DNA of 11,057 bases, taken from the NCBI GenBank assembly GCA_900546465.1, contig URCX01000057.1, positions 1 to 11,057 on the forward strand, read 5' to 3'. Both the position numbers and the translations under genes were made by a program. Under the pieces are notes generated by a model. The model searched no databases and had not been told where the DNA came from. It was given only the letters and a program-made list of their open reading frames with translations. Positions within the stretch are counted from its first letter, which is position 1. Each line of letters opens with the position of its first letter. Origin of the DNA: an uncultured Bacteroidota bacterium. Its GTDB lineage: Bacteria > Bacteroidota > Bacteroidia > Bacteroidales > P3. Below are positions 1-7,582 of this stretch, in pieces.

Positions 1-1668
1 TTTTCCTCTCTTGCATGGCAGGCTTCGGACTTTTACACCATAGAACTGCAACATATTTACCGCCAATCGGACAAAACCTTTATCGATATACTGAACCGAG
101 TAAGGGATAACCGCATTTCGCATAATATCATAGAAAAACTGAACAGCCGATACCTTCCCGATATATTGAAAAAGAAAAACGAAGGCAGTGTGATACTCTG
201 TACGCATAATCGAAAGACCAAGGCGATAAATGATAAGAGACTTTCCGAGATAAAGAGCAAGAGTTATTTCTATCAATGTGAGGTTGAAGGCGATTTTGAC
301 CCGAAAACATATCCCAATTCCGAAATTCTCGAACTTAAAGAAGGCTCTCAGGTCATGTTCATCAAGAACGATTACCAACACAAAGCCACAGAAAGAGACT
401 ATTACAACGGTTCCATCGGTAAGGTGGTGGAATTGGAGGAGAAGAAAGTACTTGTTCGTTTGCAGGAAAACGGTAAGGAGATAAGTGTTGAGCCTTACAC
501 TTGGGAGAAGTATCGTTACAGCATGGATAAGAAGACGATGGAAATAGTTCAAGAGGTCATCGGCTCTTTCAAACAGTATCCTTTGAAATTGGCATGGGCG
601 ATAACCATACATAAAAGTCAGGGTTTGACATTCGATAAAGCCATAATCGATGCCGACCAATCCTTTACGCATGGGCAGTATTACGTTGCGTTGAGTCGTT
701 GCAAAACTTTGGAGGGCTTGACACTCGCTTCTCCATTCTCGCCGGAGGCAGTCATAACAGACGTAAAGGTGGACGATTTCAAGCATTCGCAAGAGGACAA
801 CAGGGCAGACGAGAAGACATTTGAGCAAGACCGCTTTGAATATTATTTCAACAGTCTCGAAGAAATCTTCGACTTTTCCGCCTTGCAGTTTGCCCTTGAT
901 GAACTCGATAAATTCAATATCGGACAAGTTGCAGGAAGGCAAGCGGAAGTCTCATCGGCATTTGCAAGCATTTCGAAAGCCGTGAAAGAAGATATAAGCG
1001 AAGTTTCCAAACGTTTTTCCGTGCAACTGAGGAGGATTTGCAGGGATAGCGGGATGTTGAAGGAGAGATGCGGCAAGGCAAGCGTTTATTTCTTGGAACA
1101 AATGCCGCTTTGCCTGTCATTGTTGCAGGCTTTGGACAGTTTGGATTGGGACGAATACCTTAGCAATGATGAAACGGAAGAACTTATCAGGCGTTTCGGA
1201 AACGAGGTGGAACTCAAATACCGATTGCTTCGCTATCTTCAAGCAAACGATTTAGACCTTGTGGCATATACAGAGTTGAAAAACAAGACTATTGCAGAGG
1301 GCGACAAAATGCAGTGGACGGCTTATAAAACCTTTATCAAGAAAGGCAAAAATGAAATGGCGATTCAGAAAAATGAAACGCCGAAAGAAAAAAATGAAAA
1401 GGCGTTCCGGAAAATTCAAACGGCGAAAGAGAAAAACGAAGAGTTGGAGATGGAAGATTTGTTCGCCGCATTGAAACAATGGAGACGACAACAAGCAGAG
1501 GAAGAAGGTTTGCCGGTATATTGTATCTTGTCCCAAAAAGCCATTGAGGGTATAACAAAATCACATCCCCAAACACAGGAGGAACTCCTCTCCATTAAAG
1601 GCATAGGAAAGAGAACCATGGAAAAATATGGTGATATTCTCCTTAAACTGATAGCCGAGAAAGCTTGA
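1..1668 (+). CDS. Pif1/RecD-like superfamily 1B DNA helicase with C-terminal HRDC domain (5' partial)
   Basis: The reading frame is open from base 1, so the start, Walker A and Walker B lie upstream; 555 codons are visible. By family knowledge this is an ATP-dependent 5'-to-3' DNA helicase acting in replication or repair. Seen directly: a YRQSD arginine-containing motif (codons 20-24), a motif V-like WAITIHKSQG (199-208, about bases 595-624), and a motif VI-like GQYYVALSRC (225-234), all diagnostic of the Pif1/RecD/TraA group. A domain of about 70 residues at the C terminus, including LLSIKGIGKRTMEKYG, resembles HRDC or helix-hairpin-helix nucleic-acid binding domains; Bacteroidota Pif1-like proteins often carry one. 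Between them lies a long helical region and then a lysine/glutamate-rich linker built of five 21-bp repeats (1348-1452). An internal ATG at base 166 is not the real start, because conserved helicase sequence lies before it. The gene converges on the nucleotidyltransferase with 54 bp between stops. Family certain; exact role inferred. Confidence 0.92.
   Translation, partial: FSSLAWQASDFYTIELQHIYRQSDKTFIDILNRVRDNRISHNIIEKLNSRYLPDILKKKNEGSVILCTHNRKTKAINDKRLSEIKSKSYFYQCEVEGDFDPKTYPNSEILELKEGSQVMFIKNDYQHKATERDYYNGSIGKVVELEEKKVLVRLQENGKEISVEPYTWEKYRYSMDKKTMEIVQEVIGSFKQYPLKLAWAITIHKSQGLTFDKAIIDADQSFTHGQYYVALSRCKTLEGLTLASPFSPEAVITDVKVDDFKHSQEDNRADEKTFEQDRFEYYFNSLEEIFDFSALQFALDELDKFNIGQVAGRQAEVSSAFASISKAVKEDISEVSKRFSVQLRRICRDSGMLKERCGKASVYFLEQMPLCLSLLQALDSLDWDEYLSNDETEELIRRFGNEVELKYRLLRYLQANDLDLVAYTELKNKTIAEGDKMQWTAYKTFIKKGKNEMAIQKNETPKEKNEKAFRKIQTAKEKNEELEMEDLFAALKQWRRQQAEEEGLPVYCILSQKAIEGITKSHPQTQEELLSIKGIGKRTMEKYGDILLKLIAEKA
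1348..1452 (+). repeat. 21-bp tandem repeat, five units, in-frame within the helicase linker
   Basis: Five consecutive 21-base units (starting 1348, 1369, 1390, 1411, 1432) encode heptads KNEMAIQ, KNETPKE, KNEKAFR, KIQTAKE and KNEELEM. The shared core approximates AATGAAACGGCGTTTGAA. The last unit is the most diverged. The array lies exactly between the helicase core and HRDC domain and probably forms a charged helical spacer. The same repeat family, reversed, occurs at 10977-11057 in an unrelated glycosyltransferase gene. Period and reading frame are directly visible; origin by insertion or expansion is inference. Confidence 0.8.
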
Positions 1669-1677
1669 GCATAAAGC

Positions 1678-1693
1678 CGGATTTACAAATCCG
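1678..1693. other. Short inverted repeat between convergent genes
   Basis: CGGATTT and AAATCCG flank a two-base centre, just after the helicase stop and before the end of the convergent nucleotidyltransferase gene. It could be a weak bidirectional terminator, but neither strand has a proper T-run after the stem, so termination is only a possibility. Confidence 0.3.
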
Positions 1694-1722
1694 ATGAGCG
1701 GAATAAAGCGATAGCGTGTCGA

Positions 1723-2031
1723 TTATTCTTTCTTTTGGTAGAGAATTATACCGCATCGTGAGATGTGGTCTTCCCGGATTTCGTTTTTCAATGTGTCGAA
1801 TATGAAAATGTCGAACATATACGGTATGGGGGATTCGTCCAATGCGGCGTACAGACGGTTAACATCAAGTCGAGTCAATCCTTTACCGACTATGGTTATA
1901 TCGACATCGGAGAAAGGTTTGTACGTTCCTTTGGCACGCGAGCCGTAAAGAATAACCTGTTCGATTTTTTCGTTTTCTGCAAACAGCTCATGCAATACCT
2001 GCATTTCACTATCGGTCAATCCGTATGGCAT
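1723..2031 (-). CDS. MNT-fold nucleotidyltransferase domain protein (minimal, MntA-like)
   Basis: A 102-residue protein consisting almost entirely of a minimal nucleotidyltransferase (DNA polymerase beta-like) domain. The signature GSRAKG is at residues 30-35, the two metal-binding aspartates are D42 and D44 in SDVD, and a third acidic residue fits D74 in MFDIF, so the active site looks complete. By family knowledge such proteins transfer nucleoside monophosphates; several are the antitoxin half of HEPN/MNT toxin-antitoxin pairs, where the MNT protein modifies the HEPN toxin. No HEPN or HI0074-like partner is visible next to it. It lies 78 bp downstream of the nucleoid-associated protein gene on the same strand, with no clear terminator between, so they may be co-transcribed. 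Residue M1 is followed by PYGLTDSE, a plausible N terminus; no clear Shine-Dalgarno is seen. Domain identity is firm; substrate unknown. Confidence 0.87.
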   Translation of the reverse strand: MPYGLTDSEMQVLHELFAENEKIEQVILYGSRAKGTYKPFSDVDITIVGKGLTRLDVNRLYAALDESPIPYMFDIFIFDTLKNEIREDHISRCGIILYQKKE

Positions 2032-2109
2032 GATTGGAAATTATTTCTGTTTGATTGAATTTTAGTTTTTTCATCAGTTTTTTTCGGAAAGGGCTTGTTT
2101 ATCTTTGGT

Positions 2110-3156
2110 TTATTTCTCTTGGTCGTAGAGAAATTTGTAGTACTTCAAGCCTGTCTCCGGATCTTCTCCATGCTCCACTCTGTTGCGGGCTCCGTGAATG
2201 TAAACGGTGAAATTCTTATCCAATTTGAGAATTGTCCGCAGGTAACGCTGCTCCCTTCGCAATGCCTCGTCGCTGAGAGTGAAGTTGTCGGCAAAGTCCA
2301 TGTCGTAATCCTTTTCGTATTGCTCCCGATAGCTGCGAAAAGACTGTTTCATCTCGTCATCGCCGAATACTTCGTCGCCGAAGCGTTCCAAATCGAACTG
2401 TTTGCAGTCTTTGAGATAGTCTGCCGTTTTGGAAAGCAAGGCAACTTGGTCGGCTTTGTTTATTTCGTACTCTTCAGGCAGCTGTTCAGATACGAAGCCT
2501 TTGCAAAGGTTGATGGTATGTTGGGTATTGAAGTATGCGTCCTGCCTTTGTCTGATATTGAGAAAGCTGTCTGTCCAAAAGGCTGCGGCTTCTCCGCTGC
2601 GGTTTGAAACATCGACAACCTGCACAACAAAACCCTCTTCAGCCTCTTTGTTGTATATGATACAGCCTTTGTCCAATTTGTTGATGTTTATGCCGCTGTC
2701 GCTCTCTATATCGAAGCCTTCACCTTGCGGAAAGACTTTAAGATAGGTTTCTTTGTTCTCCGATTTGAATATTCCGAGTGCATCAACCGTCTCTCCTTCT
2801 ACAAAGCAACGACTGAGCAGTGCAATATAAAGTTCTCCCGATTTAATGTTGGGGTGTTCCGAGACATTGTAAAGAAATTCCGCTATCTCAAGGCTTTGAG
2901 AGTAGAGTTCCATGGGATTATCAAAGACAGTTTTGGCACATCTCCATATCTTGTTGTTTTCAGCCGAAACTTCGCCTGACAATCTGTATGAAAGGGGAGA
3001 TTTGAAACCGGTTGTGAAATACTTCATCAGCAGATTGCCTATTTCGCCGTGCAGCATGAATTCGGAAGGAGAGAGCTTCAATGGTTCATTATTAACTTTG
3101 TTGCCAATCTTATGGACAACCATTTTTTCTATTATGGCATCGTCGCAAGTAATCAT
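2110..3156 (-). CDS. 37-kDa nucleoid-associated protein, NdpA/YejK family
   Basis: A 348-residue soluble protein whose whole length fits the NA37 family (nucleoid-associated protein NdpA, YejK in E. coli), cytoplasmic DNA-associated proteins of poorly known function. Recognisable stretches are the N-terminal KMVVHKIGNK (residues 11-20), LHGEIGNLLMKYF near residue 40, the central GELYIALLSRCFVEG and GCIIYNKEAEEGFVVQVVD, and the C-terminal FTVYIHGARNRVEHG. Length is near the family norm and no signal peptide or membrane segment is seen. The start at 3156 lies just after a good -7 element (TAACTTTG on the minus strand), implying a very short leader. It follows rpsA on the same strand but is separated by a strong terminator, so it probably has its own promoter. 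The nucleotidyltransferase gene follows after 78 bp. Assignment is by overall similarity; the molecular role is not shown by the sequence. Confidence 0.88.
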   Translation of the reverse strand: MITCDDAIIEKMVVHKIGNKVNNEPLKLSPSEFMLHGEIGNLLMKYFTTGFKSPLSYRLSGEVSAENNKIWRCAKTVFDNPMELYSQSLEIAEFLYNVSEHPNIKSGELYIALLSRCFVEGETVDALGIFKSENKETYLKVFPQGEGFDIESDSGININKLDKGCIIYNKEAEEGFVVQVVDVSNRSGEAAAFWTDSFLNIRQRQDAYFNTQHTINLCKGFVSEQLPEEYEINKADQVALLSKTADYLKDCKQFDLERFGDEVFGDDEMKQSFRSYREQYEKDYDMDFADNFTLSDEALRREQRYLRTILKLDKNFTVYIHGARNRVEHGEDPETGLKYYKFLYDQEK

Positions 3157-3176
3157 CTGTTTGAATTTAGTGTTTG

Positions 3177-3184
3177 CAAAGTTA
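3177..3184 (-). promoter_or_regulatory. Bacteroidota-type -7 element for the nucleoid-associated protein gene
   Basis: On the minus strand this reads TAACTTTG, an exact match to the Bacteroidota sigma-ABfr -7 consensus TAnnTTTG. About 21 bases upstream is a TTTA that may serve as a weak -33 element and lies in the T-run of the rpsA terminator. Transcription would start about 14 bases before the ATG at 3156. Confidence 0.6.
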
Positions 3185-3206
3185 CGATAATTTTCTCGGA
3201 GGACAT

Positions 3207-3240
3207 AAAAAAACGAAGAGTGTACCGTTTCGGTACACTC
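3207..3240 (-). terminator. Intrinsic terminator of rpsA
   Basis: A perfect 10-bp stem (GAGTGTACCG and CGGTACACTC, loop of three) at 3218-3240 is followed on the minus strand by TTCG and seven T residues (3213-3207). It begins 33 bases after the rpsA stop, so it almost certainly ends rpsA transcription and insulates the next gene. Confidence 0.9.
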
Positions 3241-3272
3241 CCCGTCAACATTAAATAACCATGAAAGAAATT

Positions 3273-5054
3273 TTATTTCTTCTCGTTCTTGTCCATTTCC
3301 TCTTTCAAAGAAGCCAAGATATCGATGTCTCCGAGTGTTGTTTTCTCCAATCCTTCGTTGATTTTCTTCACAGCGGCAGCTTCATTGTTAGACTTCTTGT
3401 CGTCTTTTCTTGGTTCTTCAGCCTGCCATGTGCGAGTGTGAGATATAACAATCTTTTTATTCTCTTTGGAGAACTCTATAACCTTGAAAGGAAGTTTTTC
3501 GTCAACTTTGGCTGTCGTTTTGTCTTCTTTCAAAAGGTGAGACTTAGGAGCGAAACCCTCAACTCCGTAAGGCAATGCCACAACGGCTCCACCCTTGTCG
3601 CTGATGCTCAAAATAGTTCCTTCGTGAACGGAGTTGACAGTGAATATGCTTTCAAACACATCCCAAGGGTTTTCTTCAAGTTGCTTGTGTCCCAAACTCA
3701 AACGACGGTTCTCTGCATCGACTTCCAAAACAACCACATCCATCTTTTCACCGATTTTGGTAAATTCGGCAGGGTGTTTTATCTTCTTGCTCCAAGAAAG
3801 GTCGGAGATGTGTATCAATCCGTCGATTCCTTCTTCCAATTCAACGAATATTCCGAAATTGGTGAAGTTTCTTACGATAGCTGTATGCTTGCTGCCGACA
3901 GGATATTTCTCTGCAATGTTCGTCCAAGGATCGGGGATAAGCTGTTTGATGCCCAAGGACATCTTTCTTTCTTCTCTGTCCAAAGTCAAAATTACAGCTT
4001 CAACCTCGTCGCCTATTTTCAAGAAGTCGTGTGCCGTTCTCAAATGTTGACTCCAAGACATCTCTGTTACGTGTATCAAACCTTCAACGCCGGGGATTAT
4101 TTCAACGAAAGCACCGTAGTCAGCCAAAACAACAACTTTTCCTTTAACCTTATCGCCAACTTTCAAGTTAGGGTCAAGGCTGTCCCATGGGTGAGGAGTA
4201 AGTTGTTTCAATCCCAAAGCAATTCTCTTCTTGCCTTCATCGAAGTCAAGAATAACAACCTTAATTTTTTCGTCCAATTTGACAATTTCTTCAGGGTGTT
4301 GGATTCTGCCCCACGAAAGATCAGTGATATGAATCAAGCCGTCAACGCCGCCTAAGTCCACAAACACACCGTAAGACGTGATGTTCTTAACCGTTCCTTC
4401 CAATACCTGACCTTTTTCCAGTTTAGCGATGATTTCAGCCTTTTGAGCCTCAATCTCGTCCTCTATCAAAGCCTTGTGAGATACGACAACGTTTTTGTAT
4501 TCGTTGTTTATCTTAACGACTTTGAACTCCATAACTTTGTCAACGAACACATCATAGTCGCGGATAGGCTTTACGTCTATCTGACTGCCCGGAAGGAATG
4601 CTTCGATGCCGAAGACATCTACGATAAGTCCGCCCTTGGTTCTGCTCTTTACGTATCCGTTGATGATTTCATGAGATTCGTAAGCCTGATTAACTCTTTC
4701 CCAAGATTTCAATATGCGAGCGTCTCTGTGAGAAAGCTTCAACTGACCACCGGCATCTTCTTTCTGCACAACGAAAACCTCTACCTTGTCTCCGACTTTC
4801 AAATCCGGATTGTAGCGGAACTCGTTCAACGGAATAACACCGTCAGACTTAAAACCTATATTAACTATAACTTCGCGGTTGTCTTTTGCCACAACCACGC
4901 CTTCAACCACTTGTTGATCGCCTATTTGGTTGAATGTTTTGTCATACGCTTCGGACATTTTCTCTTTTTCATCCGCTGCATACTTTGCATGTTCTTCTTC
5001 TGCCGCATTCCAATCAAAATCAGCCAAAGGTTGAACGTTTTTCAAATCTCTCAT
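3273..5054 (-). CDS. rpsA: 30S ribosomal protein S1
   Basis: A 593-residue protein with six S1 (OB-fold) RNA-binding repeats at about residues 46-109, 129-194, 216-284, 300-371, 387-458 and 475-540. Repeats 3-5 show the classic GLIH(I/V)(T/S)(D/E)(L/M)SW motif; repeats 1, 2 and 6 are more diverged, as expected for S1, where the first two bind the ribosome and later ones bind mRNA. An acidic N-terminal extension of about 45 residues precedes repeat 1, and the charged C-terminal tail ends in a TTLGDIDILASLKEEM-like segment typical of Bacteroidota S1. In Bacteroidota, where most mRNAs lack Shine-Dalgarno sequences, S1 is expected to matter strongly for mRNA recruitment. The start at 5054 lies before the conserved N terminus; the strand upstream holds a likely promoter and leader of about 120 bases. 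It is followed by a strong terminator, so it is probably monocistronic. Confidence 0.97.
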   Translation of the reverse strand: MRDLKNVQPLADFDWNAAEEEHAKYAADEKEKMSEAYDKTFNQIGDQQVVEGVVVAKDNREVIVNIGFKSDGVIPLNEFRYNPDLKVGDKVEVFVVQKEDAGGQLKLSHRDARILKSWERVNQAYESHEIINGYVKSRTKGGLIVDVFGIEAFLPGSQIDVKPIRDYDVFVDKVMEFKVVKINNEYKNVVVSHKALIEDEIEAQKAEIIAKLEKGQVLEGTVKNITSYGVFVDLGGVDGLIHITDLSWGRIQHPEEIVKLDEKIKVVILDFDEGKKRIALGLKQLTPHPWDSLDPNLKVGDKVKGKVVVLADYGAFVEIIPGVEGLIHVTEMSWSQHLRTAHDFLKIGDEVEAVILTLDREERKMSLGIKQLIPDPWTNIAEKYPVGSKHTAIVRNFTNFGIFVELEEGIDGLIHISDLSWSKKIKHPAEFTKIGEKMDVVVLEVDAENRRLSLGHKQLEENPWDVFESIFTVNSVHEGTILSISDKGGAVVALPYGVEGFAPKSHLLKEDKTTAKVDEKLPFKVIEFSKENKKIVISHTRTWQAEEPRKDDKKSNNEAAAVKKINEGLEKTTLGDIDILASLKEEMDKNEKK

Positions 5055-5182
5055 TTGTAGAAATATGACTTTTTAATTTGCCCCTTACCGGACGGTTAAA
5101 CATAAAATTTAATTGAAAACACAATGCTTTTCCATCTTCTTTTCTCATCTGGTAAGCGATGTAAAGAGACAGAAAGCGTTTG

Positions 5183-5190
5183 CAAAGGTA
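5183..5190 (-). promoter_or_regulatory. Likely -7 promoter element of rpsA
   Basis: The minus strand reads TACCTTTG, an exact TAnnTTTG match and in the common context TACCTTTGCAAA. No clean TTTG -33 element is seen at the expected distance. If used, the rpsA mRNA would carry a leader of roughly 120 bases. Confidence 0.55.
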
Positions 5191-5242
5191 CGCTTTTTTC
5201 CTGATTTCGCCGTATAAATGCTCGTAAAAGCTCGAAAAGATG

Positions 5243-5250
5243 TAATTTTG
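5243..5250 (+). promoter_or_regulatory. Likely -7 promoter element of the antiporter gene
   Basis: TAATTTTG matches TAnnTTTG exactly and ends 21 bases before the ATG at 5272, implying a leader of about 15 bases. Upstream, 5221-5240 contains two near-identical 10-base blocks (CTCGTAAAAG, CTCGAAAAGA) where a -33 element would be expected, but no good TTTG. Confidence 0.5.
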
Positions 5251-5271
5251 CGGGCTTAAAACGACAACAAG

Positions 5272-7581
5272 ATGAATACTCTTCCCACCATCATAAGCGA
5301 TTTGGCTTTGATTTTGGTACTCGGCTCGGCATTCGGGCTTTTGTGTAAGTTTTTGAAACAACCTGTTGTGCTTGGTTATATAGTTGCAGGCTTTTTGGCA
5401 GGTCCTCATTTTACATTTACACCCACGGTTCAGCCGGAGAATATATCCACATGGGCAGACATAGGCGTTATTTTCCTTTTATTCGGAATGGGCTTGGAAT
5501 TCAGTTTCAAAAAAATGATTTCCGTCGGTAAGGTCGGAGGTAAGGCTATGTTGTTTGAGGCAGTCTGTTTGTCGATTTTCGGTTTCTTTATAGGCAGGTT
5601 CATGGGTTGGAACGTCTTTGACAGTGTTCTTCTCGGCGGAATGCTTTGTATGAGTTCCACTGCCATAATTGTCAAAGCTTTTAATGATATGGGCTTGCAA
5701 AAAGAGCATTTCGCAGGCATTGTCTTTGGAATATTGGTTTTTGAAGACTTGTTTGCTATACTGCTTATGGTGCTTTTATCAGGATTTGCAGTCAGTCGCA
5801 GCTTCGAAGGCAGTGAGTTGGTATTCATGATAGCCCGTCTCGGTTTCTTTCTTGTCGTATGGTTTGTTGCAGGGATATATTTGATACCCACTTTGCTCAA
5901 AAAAATAAAGAAATACCTCAATTCCGAAATGCTTCTCCTCGTTTCCATGGGACTTTGTTTCCTTATGGTTGTCTTGGCGACTCGTGCAGGATTTTCTTCT
6001 GCCTTGGGTGCTTTCATAATGGGTTCCATACTTGCTGAAACAATGGAGTTGGAAAACATAGAAAAGGTAATCTCACCCATAAAGGACTTTTTCGGAGCAA
6101 TATTCTTCGTATCCGTCGGAATGATGGTCGATCCTGCCATATTGCTTGATAATTTCGGCACGGTGCTTATTATAGCTGCTACATCTATATGCGGTAAGAT
6201 GATATTCACCACCATGGGTGTAAGGTTTGCAGGTCAGAGTATGCGAACTGCCGTGCAGTCCGGTTTCTCACTTGCCCAAATGGGAGAGTTTTCTTTTATC
6301 ATTGCTTCCGTCGGAATGTCTCTCGGATTAACCTCTCCGAGCATTTATCCCATCGTTATAGCCGTATCGGTTATAACTACCTTTACCACGCCATATACAA
6401 TCAAACTTGCTCTGCCTTTTTACCATGTCCTCGAGTCTGTATTGCCGGATTCTCTGACTGATCGCCTGAACAAAACGGAGGATAAAAAGGCAGGAGAAAA
6501 AGAATCGGAATGGAAACAATTACTCGTCTCCTTTTTCTGTAATCTCTTGATTTTTTCCGTTATCTGTCTTGCTATTTACTTCCTTTCTGCTGCTTTTCTG
6601 AAACCTCTCTCTTTGAGTTTCGACAATCAGACATTCGGACTTGTACTTTTTTCCTGCCTCAGTGTGGCGATAATGTCTCCTTTTATTATAGGTATAATAA
6701 AGAACCGGGGCAAACAATCCTTTCTTATTCTTTCTCTTTGGGCAACAAACCATAACAATCGTTACTTTCTGACTGCAATGATAGCGATAAGATACATGTT
6801 TGCACTCGTTTTCCTTTTCCTTACGATAAAACTCTATTGGAATATACCGGCCTTCGTCATTGCAATCCTTGCTTTGGTGGTTTTCGGCTTCATTTTCCAA
6901 AACAAAAGCCTCCAAAAGCATTATTGGAAATTGGAAACCCGTTTCGTGAAGAACTTCAATCAGCGACAAATAGAAAGTCGCCTGCAAAACGGAGACTCTT
7001 CTGTGGAACACATGCAGGAATTGGATAATATTCATTGGATAGATAAGCATTTATACGTAACCGGCTATCTTGTGCAGAGCGGAGGTGTGGTGGTGAACAA
7101 ACCGCTCAAAGAATTGAATTTGCGAAAGGTTTATGATATAATAGTGATAGCGGTCATAAGAGACGGCAGGCAGACTGATTTTCCCGACGGAAATTTCAAG
7201 CCGGAGGCGAATGATGTCCTTATAGCCATAGGACAGATACAGAATCTCAAAGATGCACAAATTGCATACAAAGGAATAGATCTCGATTATGATAAGGTGG
7301 TGAACCTGCATGAGTTTTCCATTTCTCAGCAAAAGGATAATAACAGCACAATCAAGTGCAGGACTTTTGTGATAGAGGAAAACTCTCCATGGATAGACCA
7401 CAGTCTTAACGAAGCTCGCTTGAATAATAAAATGAATTGCATAGTGGTGGGAATGGAACGTGATGATATGCCGATAGCCAACCCTTCTTCAGATATGAAA
7501 TTCAAAAAGGACGATATGGTATGGGTGTTGGGTGATGACAAATCGCTCAATGAACTGCTCAAAACAGACTTTTTCGCATAA
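5272..7581 (+). CDS. CPA2-family monovalent cation:proton antiporter with two C-terminal RCK_C-like domains
   Basis: A 769-residue inner-membrane protein. Residues 1-390 form a hydrophobic Na+/H+ exchanger domain of the KefB/KefC/GerN class: the N-terminal helix hairpin ends in PVVLGYIVAGFLAGP (31-45), the ion-site region contains VFEDL with acidic E158-D159, and SALGAF (243-248) plus FFVSVGMMVDP (278-288) are CPA2 hallmarks. It exchanges K+ or Na+ for protons across the membrane. A second hydrophobic block (about 415-543, perhaps four membrane segments) follows, then two soluble RCK_C/TrkA_C-like domains at about 595-660 and 697-765, which in this family bind regulatory ligands. No TrkA_N Rossmann domain with a GxGxxG motif is seen, so it lacks the NAD-binding gate of KefB/KefC. 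The gene is divergent from rpsA and ends one base before the aldehyde dehydrogenase start, indicating an operon. The cation used cannot be told from sequence. Confidence 0.93.
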   Translation: MNTLPTIISDLALILVLGSAFGLLCKFLKQPVVLGYIVAGFLAGPHFTFTPTVQPENISTWADIGVIFLLFGMGLEFSFKKMISVGKVGGKAMLFEAVCLSIFGFFIGRFMGWNVFDSVLLGGMLCMSSTAIIVKAFNDMGLQKEHFAGIVFGILVFEDLFAILLMVLLSGFAVSRSFEGSELVFMIARLGFFLVVWFVAGIYLIPTLLKKIKKYLNSEMLLLVSMGLCFLMVVLATRAGFSSALGAFIMGSILAETMELENIEKVISPIKDFFGAIFFVSVGMMVDPAILLDNFGTVLIIAATSICGKMIFTTMGVRFAGQSMRTAVQSGFSLAQMGEFSFIIASVGMSLGLTSPSIYPIVIAVSVITTFTTPYTIKLALPFYHVLESVLPDSLTDRLNKTEDKKAGEKESEWKQLLVSFFCNLLIFSVICLAIYFLSAAFLKPLSLSFDNQTFGLVLFSCLSVAIMSPFIIGIIKNRGKQSFLILSLWATNHNNRYFLTAMIAIRYMFALVFLFLTIKLYWNIPAFVIAILALVVFGFIFQNKSLQKHYWKLETRFVKNFNQRQIESRLQNGDSSVEHMQELDNIHWIDKHLYVTGYLVQSGGVVVNKPLKELNLRKVYDIIVIAVIRDGRQTDFPDGNFKPEANDVLIAIGQIQNLKDAQIAYKGIDLDYDKVVNLHEFSISQQKDNNSTIKCRTFVIEENSPWIDHSLNEARLNNKMNCIVVGMERDDMPIANPSSDMKFKKDDMVWVLGDDKSLNELLKTDFFA

Positions 7582-7582
7582 G

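Noticed and set aside
1252..1576. Antisense reading frames opposite the helicase linker, rich in F and R
   Set aside because: They are by-products of the 21-bp repeat, which is open in most frames; they show no family features.
3261..4355. Long plus-strand frame opposite rpsA
   Set aside because: Antisense shadow of the S1 gene; F/V/N-rich composition with no domain, whereas S1 on the other strand is certain.
5430..6215. Minus-strand frame opposite the antiporter
   Set aside because: K/S/T-rich antisense of hydrophobic codons; no recognisable protein and no promoter.
7532..7582. Upstream extension of the aldehyde dehydrogenase
   Set aside because: It lies within the antiporter coding sequence, adds residues unlike ALDH, and a better ATG follows at 7583.
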